Assembly (NCBI RefSeq): GCF_018598185.1
Contig: NZ_JAHESC010000008.1
Location: 1-64,000 of the forward strand
Length of the DNA: 64,000 nt
Origin: Dawidia soli
GTDB lineage: Bacteria > Bacteroidota > Bacteroidia > Cytophagales > Cyclobacteriaceae
Direction of reading: 5' to 3'
In this document: positions 17,343 through 26,350 of the stretch, piece after piece
Position numbering within the stretch: the first letter of the stretch is position 1
Layout of the letters: every line of letters begins with the position of its first letter
Notes under the pieces: generated by a model
Databases searched by the model: none
The model's input: only the letters and a program-made list of their open reading frames with translations
Told to the model about the DNA's origin: nothing
Translations under genes and position numbers: made by a program

Positions 17343-19028
17343 CTAGGCCGCCGCGGCCTTTTCTTCCTTCAGCGCGCGACGCAGGATCTTCCCGACGTTG
17401 GTCTTCGGCAGCTCCGTGCGGAACTCCACCAGCTTCGGTACTTTATAATTCGTCAGATTTTCATGGCAGTAATCTTTCACCTCTTTTTCGGTCAGGCTCT
17501 GGTCTTTCTTTACAATAAAGACCTTGATCACCTCGCCCGACTTTTCGTCGGGCACACCGATGGCCGCGACCTCCAGTACTTTGGGATGTCCCGCCAGCAC
17601 GTTCTCGATCTCGTTGGGGTATACGTTGAATCCCGATACCTTGATCATGTCTTTTTTACGATCGACGATCTTGAAGAAGCCGTCTTTGTCCATGATGCCG
17701 ATGTCGCCCGTGCGGAACCATTCTTTTTGAAAGAATACACCTTCATTGTCTTTTTGCCAGTACCCCGACATCACCTGCGGCCCGCGGGCGCACAGCTCGC
17801 CGGTCTCGCCTTCCGCCAGCCGGTTGCCGTCGTCATCGAACACCGCCACCTCTGTGTTGGGCATCGGCAGACCGATGGTGCCCAGGCGATGTTTGCCGTC
17901 CAGGGGATTACAGCATAACACGGGCGAGGTCTCGCTCAGACCATAGCCTTCGATCAACGCCGAACGTGTCACCTGCTCCCACTTCTTGGCCACGGCGTCT
18001 TGCAACGCCATGCCGCCTGCCACAGAGCCTTTCAGGTGCGAGAAGTCGAGGTTCTTAAAGTCGGGGTTGTTGAGCAACCCGTTGAACAGGGTGTTCACCC
18101 CGGTGATGATCGTGAACCGGTGTTTGCCCAGCTCCTTCACGAAACCTTTCATATCGCGCGGGTTGGTAATCAGCACATTCTTTACCCCGGTGCTGAACAT
18201 CAGGAAACCGTTTACCGTCAGGGCGAAGATGTGATACATCGGGATGGCCGTGATGATCAGGTCGTCGCCGCCGCGTGTATCCTGTAAGTAGGGCTGGAAC
18301 CACTGGGTGATCATGGAGTTATGCGCCACGATGTTGCCGTGCGAAAGCTTTGCGCCTTTGGCAACGCCCGTCGTGCCGCCGGTGTATTGCAATACCGCCA
18401 GATCGTCGTTTGTCAGTTTGGGGGCATCGAGCTTTAACGACGCTCCCTTCTTCATGACTTCCTTAAACGAAAGCGCGGTCGGCAAGTGATAGGCCGGCAC
18501 CATCTTCTTGATGTGTTTCACCACCAGGTTTACGATCGTGCCTTTCAGACCGCCCAGCATGTCGCCGAGCTGGGTGACGATGATATGTTTGAGCGAGGGT
18601 ACGTTGTCTTTGATCTTTTCCAGGTGGCTGGCAAAGTTGGCCACGATGACGATGGCCGAGATGCCGGCGTCCTTGAACTGGTGTTCCATTTCGCGCGGCG
18701 TGTACAGCGGGTTGGTGTTCACCACGGTGAGGCCTGCACGCAAGGCGCCGAAGAATACGATCGGAAACTGCAGCAGGTTGGGCATCTGAATGGCGATGCG
18801 GTCTCCTTTCTTCAGGCCGAGATCTTTCTGCAGGTAGGCGGCAAAATGCCCCGACAGCTCGTCAACCTGTCCGAAGGTTAGCGTGACCCCCATATTTTCA
18901 AAAGCAACCCGGTCGCGGAAACGCTCCACACTCTTTTCGAAAAGCTCGATCAGCGAGTCGTACTCATAGAGCTTTATTTCATGTGCAACCTGAGGGGGAT
19001 AATGCTTAAACCACGGAAAATCTTTCAT
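17343..19028 (-). CDS. fadD: Long-chain fatty acid:CoA ligase
   Basis: This enzyme activates long-chain fatty acids with ATP and CoA for beta-oxidation or lipid synthesis. The 561-residue protein is full length for the ANL superfamily. It has the P-loop-like AMP-binding motif QYTGGTTGVAKGA near residue 210, the YGLSETSP motif near 350, GWFRTGDIG-like EWFRTGDIG near 440 and the C-terminal lysine in TNVGKILRRALKEE. A hydrophobic patch near residue 80 is normal for FadD. The nearest RNA genes upstream end in a strong terminator, so it has its own promoter. The TerB-like gene follows after 38 bp. Confidence 0.92.
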   Translation of the reverse strand: MKDFPWFKHYPPQVAHEIKLYEYDSLIELFEKSVERFRDRVAFENMGVTLTFGQVDELSGHFAAYLQKDLGLKKGDRIAIQMPNLLQFPIVFFGALRAGLTVVNTNPLYTPREMEHQFKDAGISAIVIVANFASHLEKIKDNVPSLKHIIVTQLGDMLGGLKGTIVNLVVKHIKKMVPAYHLPTALSFKEVMKKGASLKLDAPKLTNDDLAVLQYTGGTTGVAKGAKLSHGNIVAHNSMITQWFQPYLQDTRGGDDLIITAIPMYHIFALTVNGFLMFSTGVKNVLITNPRDMKGFVKELGKHRFTIITGVNTLFNGLLNNPDFKNLDFSHLKGSVAGGMALQDAVAKKWEQVTRSALIEGYGLSETSPVLCCNPLDGKHRLGTIGLPMPNTEVAVFDDDGNRLAEGETGELCARGPQVMSGYWQKDNEGVFFQKEWFRTGDIGIMDKDGFFKIVDRKKDMIKVSGFNVYPNEIENVLAGHPKVLEVAAIGVPDEKSGEVIKVFIVKKDQSLTEKEVKDYCHENLTNYKVPKLVEFRTELPKTNVGKILRRALKEEKAAAA

Positions 19029-19150
19029 AGTTAATCAGACGCGTGTCGTATCAAATTTTAATAATCCAAAGCAAACGATTGTTCGCAGTAAATCAAACAG
19101 GAATGTAAGAATTTGGCCATGAACACGTGTTGGACGACGGGCAAAGTGCA

Positions 19151-19183
19151 TAAAAAAACCCGTTCCGGAAAACCGGAACGGGT
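19151..19183 (-). terminator. Intrinsic terminator of the tRNA-like RNA unit
   Basis: A perfect 11-bp stem (ACCCGTTCCGG / CCGGAACGGGT) with a 4-nt loop is followed on the minus strand by seven T residues. It lies about 35 nt after the 3' end of the second tRNA-like element and upstream of fadD, so it ends the transcript that carries both elements. Confidence 0.9.
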
Positions 19184-19218
19184 AGCTCTAGAATAACTCA
19201 TTAACCTAAACTGAGCTG

Positions 19219-19367
19219 CTGTAGGAGAAGGATTCGAACCTCCACGGAGCGGTTAGGCTTTGTACTGACCCTGTATTCCAGAAAATGACGGGATCAGCGC
19301 ATTGCTTTGTTCCTTTTCCTCCACCCTCGAGACCGGAGGGCATGTCTGCCAATTTCAACACCCTACA
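19219..19367 (-). ncRNA. tRNA-Leu-like RNA with odd anticodon loop, copy B (149 nt)
   Basis: Read on the minus strand it folds as a class II tRNA: a 7-bp acceptor stem TGTAGGG/TCCTACA (one G-U), T8 and G9, a 3-nt D-stem strand TTG facing CAT, and a Leu-type D-loop AAATTGGCAGA. The anticodon stem is 5 bp (CCCTC/GAGGG), the variable region is 80 nt, and the T-arm is GGAGG-TTCGAAT-CCTTC. The 7-nt anticodon loop is CGGTCTC, so position 33 is G instead of U and position 37 is T. A normal tRNA could not decode like this. The variable region is closed by GGAG/CTCC and holds an inner hairpin (CTGA-T-CCC with GGGTCAG). CCA is not encoded. The D-stem has one T-T mismatch. Confidence 0.6.
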
Positions 19368-19397
19368 ATGTGTATCTTTGTGTGTGCGTGTGCGCGG

Positions 19398-19514
19398 CTG
19401 TAGGAGAAGGACTCGAACCTCCACGGAGCGGTTAGGTCGCCAAAGGCTGGACTTTATTCCGTTACCTCCACCCTCGAGACCGGAGGGCTTGTCTGCCAGT
19501 TTCAACACCCTACA
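19398..19514 (-). ncRNA. tRNA-Leu-like RNA with odd anticodon loop, copy A (117 nt)
   Basis: This upstream copy of the pair has all stems intact: acceptor TGTAGGG/TCCTACA, D-stem TTG/CAA, anticodon stem CCCTC/GAGGG and T-arm GGAGG-TTCGAGT-CCTTC. The D-loop AAACTGGCAGA is of tRNA-Leu type. The anticodon loop is again CGGTCTC, identical to copy B and lacking U33. The variable region is 48 nt and keeps the GGAG/CTCC closing stem and a GCC-AAA-GGC hairpin (read on the plus strand), but otherwise differs from copy B. The flanks of both copies carry CA-repeat-rich spacers. It could be a decayed tRNA-Leu, but the shared loop and the terminator after the pair argue for a maintained RNA. Confidence 0.6.
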
Positions 19515-19685
19515 AGATGTTTATTTTTGTGTGAGCAAGCGTGTGTGTTTGTTTCTGTCTCGTTGTAAATTATGTAACAAAGTAACACATTAACTGGTAC
19601 CGGAATCAATAAATGATTCCAATAATTGTATACTTTTCAATATTATTTCATATTTTTGAATTAACACTAACAACCAATTTTACGC
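19515..19685. promoter_or_regulatory. Divergent promoter region of the tRNA-like RNAs and the AsnC gene
   Basis: On the plus strand TTG (19626-19628) and TATTTTTG (19651-19658), 22 nt apart, make a plausible promoter for the AsnC-family gene at 19686. On the minus strand the RNA pair must start here too. The best element there is TACTTTG, one base short of consensus, in the stretch around 19575-19590. Confidence 0.45.
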
Positions 19686-20171
19686 ATGGCAGAAAATTAT
19701 AAAGTTGACAATGTAGACCTGAAGATTCTGGAGATTTTAATGCAGGATGCCAAGAAGCCTTACACCGAAGTAGCCAAAAAAGCCTTCGTATCGGGTGGAA
19801 CGGTGCACGTACGGATGAATAAGATGGAGGAAGCGGGCATTGTCGAGAAAACGACATTGAAAGTGAACTACGCCAAGCTGGGCTACGACATCACCGCTTT
19901 CATTGGGATTTTCCTTCAGAAAAGCGCCTTGTACGACCAGGTGATCGCCAAGATCAAAGCCATCCCGGAGATCACCAGCATCCATTATACAACCGGCAAT
20001 TACAGCATGTTCTGTAAGATCCATTGTAAGGATACGAATCACCTCAAACTGGTATTGCACGACAAGATCCAGCAAGTGGAAGGCATTGAACGCACCGAGA
20101 CCATGATCTCCCTGGAAGAGAGCCTGGACCGCAGCCTGAACCTCGTCGATCAAACAATTTCAAATAAATAA
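19686..20171 (+). CDS. Lrp/AsnC-family transcriptional regulator
   Basis: The 161-residue regulator has an N-terminal winged helix-turn-helix (about 8-60; KILEILMQDAKKPYTEVAKK, then GTVHVRMNKMEEAGIV). A C-terminal RAM ligand-binding domain follows (about 70-150, with ITAFIGIFLQKS and the YTTGNYSMFCKIHCKD segment). The family usually senses amino acids as dimers or octamers. The helix-turn-helix begins very close to the N-terminus and is slightly shortened in the recognition region. It lies 85 bp upstream of the suf operon on the same strand and is divergent from the tRNA-like RNAs, so either could be its target. Neither link is proven. Confidence 0.9.
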   Translation: MAENYKVDNVDLKILEILMQDAKKPYTEVAKKAFVSGGTVHVRMNKMEEAGIVEKTTLKVNYAKLGYDITAFIGIFLQKSALYDQVIAKIKAIPEITSIHYTTGNYSMFCKIHCKDTNHLKLVLHDKIQQVEGIERTETMISLEESLDRSLNLVDQTISNK

Positions 20172-20207
20172 GAAGGCCCAGGAACCTTAAAATGCCTTTT
20201 TTGTTAG

Positions 20208-20246
20208 TAATTTTGTAGGTTGTTTAAAATTAGTCTAAATAGACTA
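20208..20246 (+). promoter_or_regulatory. suf operon promoter element with palindromic operator
   Basis: TAATTTTG (20208-20215) is an exact -7 box match. A perfect inverted repeat, TAGTCT-AAAT-AGACTA (20231-20246), lies 15 bp further, just after the expected start of transcription and 10 bp before the sufB ATG. Its place fits a repressor operator. An iron or Fe-S responsive regulator, or the adjacent AsnC protein, would be candidates. No -33 TTG at the right spacing was seen. Confidence 0.45.
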
Positions 20247-20256
20247 CTTGATCACT

Positions 20257-21702
20257 ATGAGTAAAGACAATCAGGTACTGGAAGAGCTCACGTCAAAGGA
20301 GTACGAGCACGGGTGGACGACAGACATCGAGACGGATTCCGCCCCGAAGGGATTAAATGAGGATATCATCCGGTTTATTTCCGCCAAGAAGAACGAGCCG
20401 GCGTGGTTGCTGGAGTGGCGTCTTAAAGCCTACCAGCAGTGGACCAAGATGAAAGAGCCCACATGGGCCAATGTGAAATTCCCGGAGATCAACTACCAGG
20501 ACGTGATCTACTATTCTGCCCCCAAGCAGAAGGTAACGCCCAAGAACCTGGAGGATGTCGATCCCGAGCTGATCAAGACCTTTGAAAAGCTGGGCATCTC
20601 GCTGACCGAGCAAAAGCGCCTTACCGGCATTGCCGTAGACGCGGTGATCGACAGCGTATCCGTTGCCACTACCTTTAAGGAAACGCTCGGCGAGCTGGGT
20701 ATCATCTTCTGCTCCTTTAGCGAAGCCGTGCAAAAGCACCCCGACCTGGTGAAGAAATACATGGGCTCGGTGGTTCCGGTGAACGATAACTATTTTTCTG
20801 CATTGAACTCCGCCGTCTTTACCGATGGCTCATTCTGTTATATACCCAAGGGCGTACGCTGCCCGATGGAGCTTTCCACGTACTTCCGTATCAACGCCGC
20901 CAACACGGGTCAGTTCGAGCGTACGCTTATCATTGCCGACGAAGGCTCGTATGTAAGCTACCTGGAAGGTTGTACAGCCCCGCAGCGTGACGAGAACCAA
21001 CTGCACGCGGCCGTCGTGGAGATCTATGCCATGAAGGACGCCCAGGTGAAGTACTCGACGGTGCAGAACTGGTACCCCGGCGATAAAGAAGGTAAAGGCG
21101 GGATCTACAACTTCGTAACGAAACGCGGCCTGTGCTACGGCGACAGCTCGAAGATCTCCTGGACGCAAGTAGAGACCGGCTCTGCTATTACCTGGAAATA
21201 TCCTTCGTGCATCCTGCGCGGCGATAATTCCATGGGCGAGTTCTATTCGGTCGCGGTAACCAACAACTACCAGCAGGCCGACACCGGCACGAAGATGATC
21301 CACATCGGCAAGAATACCAAGTCGCGGATCGTATCGAAAGGTATTTCGGCCGGTCACTCGCAAAACAGCTACCGGGGCCAGGTGCATATCATGAAACGCG
21401 CAGAAGGCGCCCGTAACTTTTCGCAGTGTGACTCGCTGCTGATGGGTGACAAATGCGGCGCGCACACGTTCCCCTACATCGACGTAGAGAACAGCACGGC
21501 GCGCATCGAGCACGAAGCCACCACCTCGAAGATCGGCGAAGACCAGATCTTCTACTGTCTGCAACGCGGTATCGACGAAGAGTCTGCCGTGGCGCTGATC
21601 GTAAACGGCTACGCCAAGGAAGTATTGAACCAGCTTCCGATGGAGTTTGCCGTAGAGGCACAAAAACTGCTGGCCCTGACGCTCGAAGGAAGCGTAGGCT
21701 AA
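20257..21702 (+). CDS. sufB: Fe-S cluster assembly scaffold SufB
   Basis: SufB is the main scaffold of the SufBC2D complex that builds Fe-S clusters in the cytoplasm. From the ATG at 20257 it has 481 residues. A TTG three codons upstream is in frame but less likely. Family landmarks include [20 protein letters not shown], the [19 protein letters not shown] segment, SYLEGCTAP and [16 protein letters not shown]. The conserved Cys of CxxP and the C-terminal region with [19 protein letters not shown] are present. It is the first gene of a tightly packed sufB-C-D-S-E-T operon. Confidence 0.97.
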   Translation: MSKDNQVLEELTSKEYEHGWTTDIETDSAPKGLNEDIIRFISAKKNEPAWLLEWRLKAYQQWTKMKEPTWANVKFPEINYQDVIYYSAPKQKVTPKNLEDVDPELIKTFEKLGISLTEQKRLTGIAVDAVIDSVSVATTFKETLGELGIIFCSFSEAVQKHPDLVKKYMGSVVPVNDNYFSALNSAVFTDGSFCYIPKGVRCPMELSTYFRINAANTGQFERTLIIADEGSYVSYLEGCTAPQRDENQLHAAVVEIYAMKDAQVKYSTVQNWYPGDKEGKGGIYNFVTKRGLCYGDSSKISWTQVETGSAITWKYPSCILRGDNSMGEFYSVAVTNNYQQADTGTKMIHIGKNTKSRIVSKGISAGHSQNSYRGQVHIMKRAEGARNFSQCDSLLMGDKCGAHTFPYIDVENSTARIEHEATTSKIGEDQIFYCLQRGIDEESAVALIVNGYAKEVLNQLPMEFAVEAQKLLALTLEGSVG

Positions 21703-21756
21703 CACGCCGGCATCATTACTTATAACAGAACGTAACGAAAGATTTGAGGTATAGCG

Positions 21757-22512
<756 letters not shown>

Positions 22513-22527
22513 AGCACGATCCCTGTC

Positions 22528-23841
22528 ATGAGCGCCACTGTAACCGATAACAATACAACCTCGGAGCTAGCCGCATTGCTGGACAAGCAATTGGTGGCCA
22601 CCGCCGTGGATGCCGCCCTGCGCAAAGAAGCCGCGATAGCCTTCCGCACGGCCGGTCTGCCGGCCGCCAAAGCCGAAGAATACCGGTTCACGCCGGTCAC
22701 CCGCATCCTGGAAAAACAGTTCACCCTGTCGCAGCCTACCCCGGCCGGACAGGCAAGCCGGATCAACGACTACACCCTTGCCGGCCTGGAAGCCGACACG
22801 CTGGTGTTTATCAACGGCGTATTTTCCCCGGCAGATTCCAGCATTCAGAAGACGACCGACCTGACCATCCTGCCCTTGCAGGAGGCCCTGGTTTCGCATA
22901 CGGCCCTGGTGCTAAAACACCTCGGTCAATATGCCGATACGGCCGCCGATGCGTTCACCGCCTGGAATACCGCGGCGTGGACGAACGGTTTGTTTGTACA
23001 CGTTCCCGATAACAAGATCATCGAGCGTCCCATCATTCTGTACCACCTGCACGACACCAGCGAAGGCCAGGTCGTCACCGCGACGCGTAACCTGATCGTG
23101 GTGGGCCGGAACGCCGAGGTCACCATCCTGGAGAAATACGACTCCGCCGGGGCCTCGCCGTCGTTCTCCAACCAGGTAACGGAAGCGGTCGTTGCCGAAA
23201 ATGCAGGCCTGAACCTCTACAGCATTCAACACGATGCCGGCCAGCGTCACCAGGTCGGCATGACACGCATCCAGCAGGCCAACTACAGCCGTGTCAATAC
23301 CTTTACGTTCACGCTCAACGGTAAGCTTGTACGCAACAATTTACAATTGGTGCTGGACGGCGAAGGCATCGAGTCGCACATGTACGGCCTCTACCTGTTG
23401 ACCGGCGACACGCTGGCCGACAACCACACCGTGGTAGACCACCGCAAGCCGAACTCGTTTAGCAACGAGCTTTACAAAGGCGTGATGGACGGCAACGCAC
23501 GCGGCGTGTTCAACGGCAAGATCTATGTACGCCCGCAAGCCCAGAAGACAAACGCCTTCCAGGCGAACCGCAATATCCTGCTGAGCCCCACGGCGACGGT
23601 CAATACCAAACCGCAGCTGGAGATCTGGGCCGACGACGTGAAGTGCTCTCACGGCTGCACCTCGGGGCAGCTGGACGAGGAAGCACTGTTCTACCTGCGC
23701 GCCCGCGGCATCGACAAGCTGTCGGCACAGGCGATGATGCTGTACGCCTTTGCAGGCGAAGTCCTGACCAACGTAAAGAACCCGGTGGTGAAGGAATACC
23801 TCGACAACCTGATCAGCCAACGGCTCCACAAAAACTTTTGA
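22528..23841 (+). CDS. sufD: Fe-S cluster assembly protein SufD
   Basis: SufD is the non-catalytic paralogue of SufB in the SufBC2D complex and helps iron entry. The 437-residue protein has a variable helical N-terminus and the conserved beta-helix core. The C-terminal block contains DDVKCSHGCTSGQLDEEALFYLRARGI, with the invariant His of KCSHG. It is somewhat diverged from SufB in its central part, as usual. It starts 15 bp after sufC and ends 2 bp before the sufS start. Confidence 0.95.
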   Translation: MSATVTDNNTTSELAALLDKQLVATAVDAALRKEAAIAFRTAGLPAAKAEEYRFTPVTRILEKQFTLSQPTPAGQASRINDYTLAGLEADTLVFINGVFSPADSSIQKTTDLTILPLQEALVSHTALVLKHLGQYADTAADAFTAWNTAAWTNGLFVHVPDNKIIERPIILYHLHDTSEGQVVTATRNLIVVGRNAEVTILEKYDSAGASPSFSNQVTEAVVAENAGLNLYSIQHDAGQRHQVGMTRIQQANYSRVNTFTFTLNGKLVRNNLQLVLDGEGIESHMYGLYLLTGDTLADNHTVVDHRKPNSFSNELYKGVMDGNARGVFNGKIYVRPQAQKTNAFQANRNILLSPTATVNTKPQLEIWADDVKCSHGCTSGQLDEEALFYLRARGIDKLSAQAMMLYAFAGEVLTNVKNPVVKEYLDNLISQRLHKNF

Positions 23842-23843
23842 GT

Positions 23844-25088
23844 ATGACCTCCTCTCCCGCCGTCAGCCGTGTGCTGGATGTTGAAGCGATCCGGAAAGAG
23901 TTCCCGATCCTGCACCAGCAAGTAAACGGACGTGACCTGGTATATTTCGACAACGCGGCCACCTCGCAAAAGCCGCTTGTCGTGATCAACGCCCTGATGG
24001 ATTATTACACGGGGTATAACGCCAACATCCATCGCGGCATTCATACACTGGCGGAGAAGGCCACCAAGGCGTACGAAGACACCCGCCACACGGCGCGCGC
24101 GTTTATCAACGCCCGTTCTGAACAGGAAATTATCTTTACCCGTGGCGTGACGGAGAGCCTCAACCTGGTGGCATCTTCCTATGGCCGCGCGTTCCTGAAA
24201 GCCGGTGACGAGATCGTCATCAGCGGACTGGAGCACCACTCCAACATCGTACCCTGGCAGATCGTCTGCGAAGCGACGGGCGCCACGCTGCGCGTCATTC
24301 CCATACTGGAGAACGGCGAGCTGGACATGGAGGCCTATAAGAAGCTGCTGTCGCCGCGTACCAAAGTGGTGTCGGTCAACCATGCCTCCAATAGCCTGGG
24401 CACGATCAATCCTGTAAAAGAGATCATCGCCCTGGCACATGCCGCCGGCGCAGTAGCCGTGATCGACGGCGCGCAGACCGGTGCGCACGTCGCCATCGAC
24501 GTACAGGACCTGGACTGCGACTTCTATTGTCTCTCTTCGCATAAGATGTACGGCCCTACCGGCACCGGCCTGCTGTACGGCAAGCGCGAGTTGCTGGAAA
24601 AGATGCCGCCCTATCAAGCCGGCGGCGAGATGATCAAGGACGTAACGTTTCCCAAGACCACCTACAACGACCTGCCCTATAAGTTCGAGGCGGGTACGCC
24701 CAACATCGCCGATGTGGTGGCGTACAAATACGCCATGGACTTTATTCTCGGATTGGGCCGCGAGAACATCGCTGCCCACGAGCATGCCTTGCTGACGTAT
24801 GCCACCGAGCGGGTTTCGGCCCTGAAGGGTGTACGGCTGATCGGCACCGCCGCGCAAAAAGTGGGCGTGGTATCGTTCGGCGTGGAGGGCATCCACCATT
24901 TCGACATCGGCCAGATGCTGGACTCGCGTGGCATTGCCGTCCGTACAGGGCACCATTGCACGCAGCCGTTGATGGATTGCTTTAAAATAGAAGGAACCGT
25001 ACGCGCCTCGTTCGCTGTTTATAACACGAAAAAGGAGATCGACCAACTGGTGGAAGGTCTCGAGCGGATCATCAACTTCATGAAATGA
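23844..25088 (+). CDS. sufS: Cysteine desulfurase SufS
   Basis: SufS is a PLP enzyme that removes sulfur from cysteine as a persulfide for cluster assembly. I use the ATG at 23844, 2 bp after the sufD stop, giving 414 residues. Longer in-frame starts would run inside sufD. It has the motif VNGRDLVYFDNAATSQKP near the N-terminus, the PLP-lysine motif SSHKMYGPTGTGLLYG (Lys near residue 233) and the catalytic loop RTGHHCTQPLMD, whose Cys forms the persulfide. It belongs to group II desulfurases, which need SufE. sufE follows with a 4-bp ATGA overlap. Confidence 0.97.
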   Translation: MTSSPAVSRVLDVEAIRKEFPILHQQVNGRDLVYFDNAATSQKPLVVINALMDYYTGYNANIHRGIHTLAEKATKAYEDTRHTARAFINARSEQEIIFTRGVTESLNLVASSYGRAFLKAGDEIVISGLEHHSNIVPWQIVCEATGATLRVIPILENGELDMEAYKKLLSPRTKVVSVNHASNSLGTINPVKEIIALAHAAGAVAVIDGAQTGAHVAIDVQDLDCDFYCLSSHKMYGPTGTGLLYGKRELLEKMPPYQAGGEMIKDVTFPKTTYNDLPYKFEAGTPNIADVVAYKYAMDFILGLGRENIAAHEHALLTYATERVSALKGVRLIGTAAQKVGVVSFGVEGIHHFDIGQMLDSRGIAVRTGHHCTQPLMDCFKIEGTVRASFAVYNTKKEIDQLVEGLERIINFMK

Positions 25089-25519
25089 ACATCGAGGAAA
25101 CTCAGGACGCAATAACCGAAGAATTCTCTCTCCTGGACGGCGACCGCGAAATGGCCGTGTTCTACCTGATGGAACTCGGCCAGAAGCTCCCCGAGATGCC
25201 GGAAGCCGACAAGACCGAGGAAAATGTCGTCAAGGGATGCCAGTCCAAAGTGTGGCTTTCGGGCCAGACCGAAGACGGCAAAGTTTACTTTACGGCCGAT
25301 AGCAACACGGCCATTACCAAAGGGCTTGTCAGCTTGCTGGTACGGATCTTTAACGGGCAGACGCCGGACGCGATCTTGCATGCGGATCTTACATTCATGA
25401 ACCGCATCGGCATGGAACGCTTTATCGGCACCCAGCGTTCTAATGGCTTTGGAGCCATGATCAAACAGATGAAACTGTATGCCCTGGCGTTTAAGACAAA
25501 AATGCAAGTAAAGTCATGA
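25085..25519 (+). CDS. sufE: Sulfur acceptor protein SufE
   Basis: SufE takes the persulfide from SufS and passes sulfur to SufBCD. The 144-residue protein contains the active-site segment VVKGCQSKVWLSG (Cys near residue 51) and the conserved C-terminal MERFIGTQRSNGFGAMI. It overlaps sufS by 4 bp at its start and the next gene by 4 bp at its end, so the three are translationally coupled. Full length, no anomalies. Confidence 0.95.
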   Translation: MNIEETQDAITEEFSLLDGDREMAVFYLMELGQKLPEMPEADKTEENVVKGCQSKVWLSGQTEDGKVYFTADSNTAITKGLVSLLVRIFNGQTPDAILHADLTFMNRIGMERFIGTQRSNGFGAMIKQMKLYALAFKTKMQVKS

Positions 25520-25869
25520 GCGAAACTGCCGGTCCTACCGAACAACATATCTCCACGACAGCCATTCCGGACTTACAGGAAAAGGTCCTCCAGGCCATCA
25601 AGACCGTTTACGACCCCGAAATTCCGGTGGACATCTATGAGCTGGGGCTGATCTACGAGATCAATGTGTACCCCGTCAACAATGTGTATGTACAGATGAC
25701 GCTCACATCGCCCTCGTGCCCGTCTGCCGAATCCATCCCCGGCGAAGTGGAGCAGAAACTGAAGGCCATCGAAGGTGTAAACGACGTGAAGGTGGAGCTG
25801 ACCTTTGACCCACCCTACTCGCAGGACATGATGAGCGAGGCGGCCAAGCTTGAACTAGGATTTTTATAA
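25516..25869 (+). CDS. sufT: SufT-type DUF59 (MIP18-like) Fe-S maturation protein
   Basis: This 117-residue protein of the MIP18/DUF59 family helps Fe-S cluster maturation or delivery. The core contains the family motif YDPEIPVDIYELGLIYEI, then MTLTSPSCPSAESIPG with the conserved Cys, and VKVELTFDPPYSQDMMSE. A variable N-terminal extension of about 20 residues is present. It overlaps sufE by 4 bp, making it the last gene of the suf operon, 47 bp before the bacilliredoxin gene. Confidence 0.92.
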   Translation: MSETAGPTEQHISTTAIPDLQEKVLQAIKTVYDPEIPVDIYELGLIYEINVYPVNNVYVQMTLTSPSCPSAESIPGEVEQKLKAIEGVNDVKVELTFDPPYSQDMMSEAAKLELGFL

Positions 25870-25905
25870 TTTGTTATAATAACAGTACGATCCGATTTAA
25901 CTTTG
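25870..25905 (+). promoter_or_regulatory. Putative promoter of the bacilliredoxin gene
   Basis: TTTG (25870-25873) and TAACTTTG (25898-25905) are separated by 24 nt. The -7 box is an exact match; the spacing is slightly long. It lies 11 bp upstream of the ATG, so the gene can be expressed apart from the suf operon with almost no leader. Confidence 0.45.
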
Positions 25906-25916
25906 TAAAAAACAAT

Positions 25917-26333
25917 ATGTATCCCGAACAACTAGTGGCGCCCATGCGCACCGATCTGACCAGCGCTGGCTTCTCTGAACTGAAGACTTCTGAAGAAGTT
26001 GATAATTGTCTGAAGAACCAGAAAGGTACAACCCTGCTGGTGATCAACTCTGTATGCGGTTGTGCTGCCGGCGCAGCGCGCCCGGGTGTAAAATGGGCCG
26101 TAGCGCATGCAGGCAAAAAGCCTCAGCAATTAACGACGGTATTTGCCGGTGTTGATAAAGAAGCGGTTTCGAAAGCACGGGAATATACCCTGCCCTATCC
26201 GCCGTCATCACCCTCCATCGCCCTGTTCAAAGACGGCGAGCTGGTTCATTTTGTTGAACGTCACCACATTGAGGGCCGCAATGCCCAAATGATCGGCCAG
26301 CACCTGGTCGAAGTGTTTGAAGAGTTTTGCTAG
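25917..26333 (+). CDS. Bacilliredoxin, BrxA/BrxB (YphP/YqiW) family
   Basis: This is a 138-residue thioredoxin-fold protein. It carries the CGC active site (Cys47-Gly-Cys49) in INSVCGCAAGAARPGVKWA, characteristic of bacilliredoxins that remove bacillithiol from oxidised proteins. Other landmarks are FAGVDKEAVSKAREY and PPSSPSIALFKDGELVHFVERH. Bacteroidota of this type often make bacillithiol, so a role in thiol redox repair fits. Its place after the suf operon suggests protection of Fe-S assembly during oxidative stress, which is an inference. Confidence 0.92.
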   Translation: MYPEQLVAPMRTDLTSAGFSELKTSEEVDNCLKNQKGTTLLVINSVCGCAAGAARPGVKWAVAHAGKKPQQLTTVFAGVDKEAVSKAREYTLPYPPSSPSIALFKDGELVHFVERHHIEGRNAQMIGQHLVEVFEEFC

Positions 26334-26350
26334 TCGTATAGACGAATCCG

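Noticed and set aside
19206-19508. Minus-strand open reading frame of 100 codons
   Set aside because: It runs through both tRNA-like elements; its codons are read from the stems and T-arms. The RNA structures explain the sequence better than a protein.
19206-19514. Group I intron or tmRNA
   Set aside because: The variable arms are only 48 and 80 nt, too short for a group I intron, and there is no tag reading frame or pseudoknot series expected of a tmRNA.
23643-23843. Longer sufS start inside sufD
   Set aside because: The extra codons overlap sufD in another frame and have no SufS similarity; the ATG at 23844 follows the sufD stop directly.
23691-25112. 473-codon minus-strand frame
   Set aside because: It is antisense to sufS and part of sufD, both fully recognisable.
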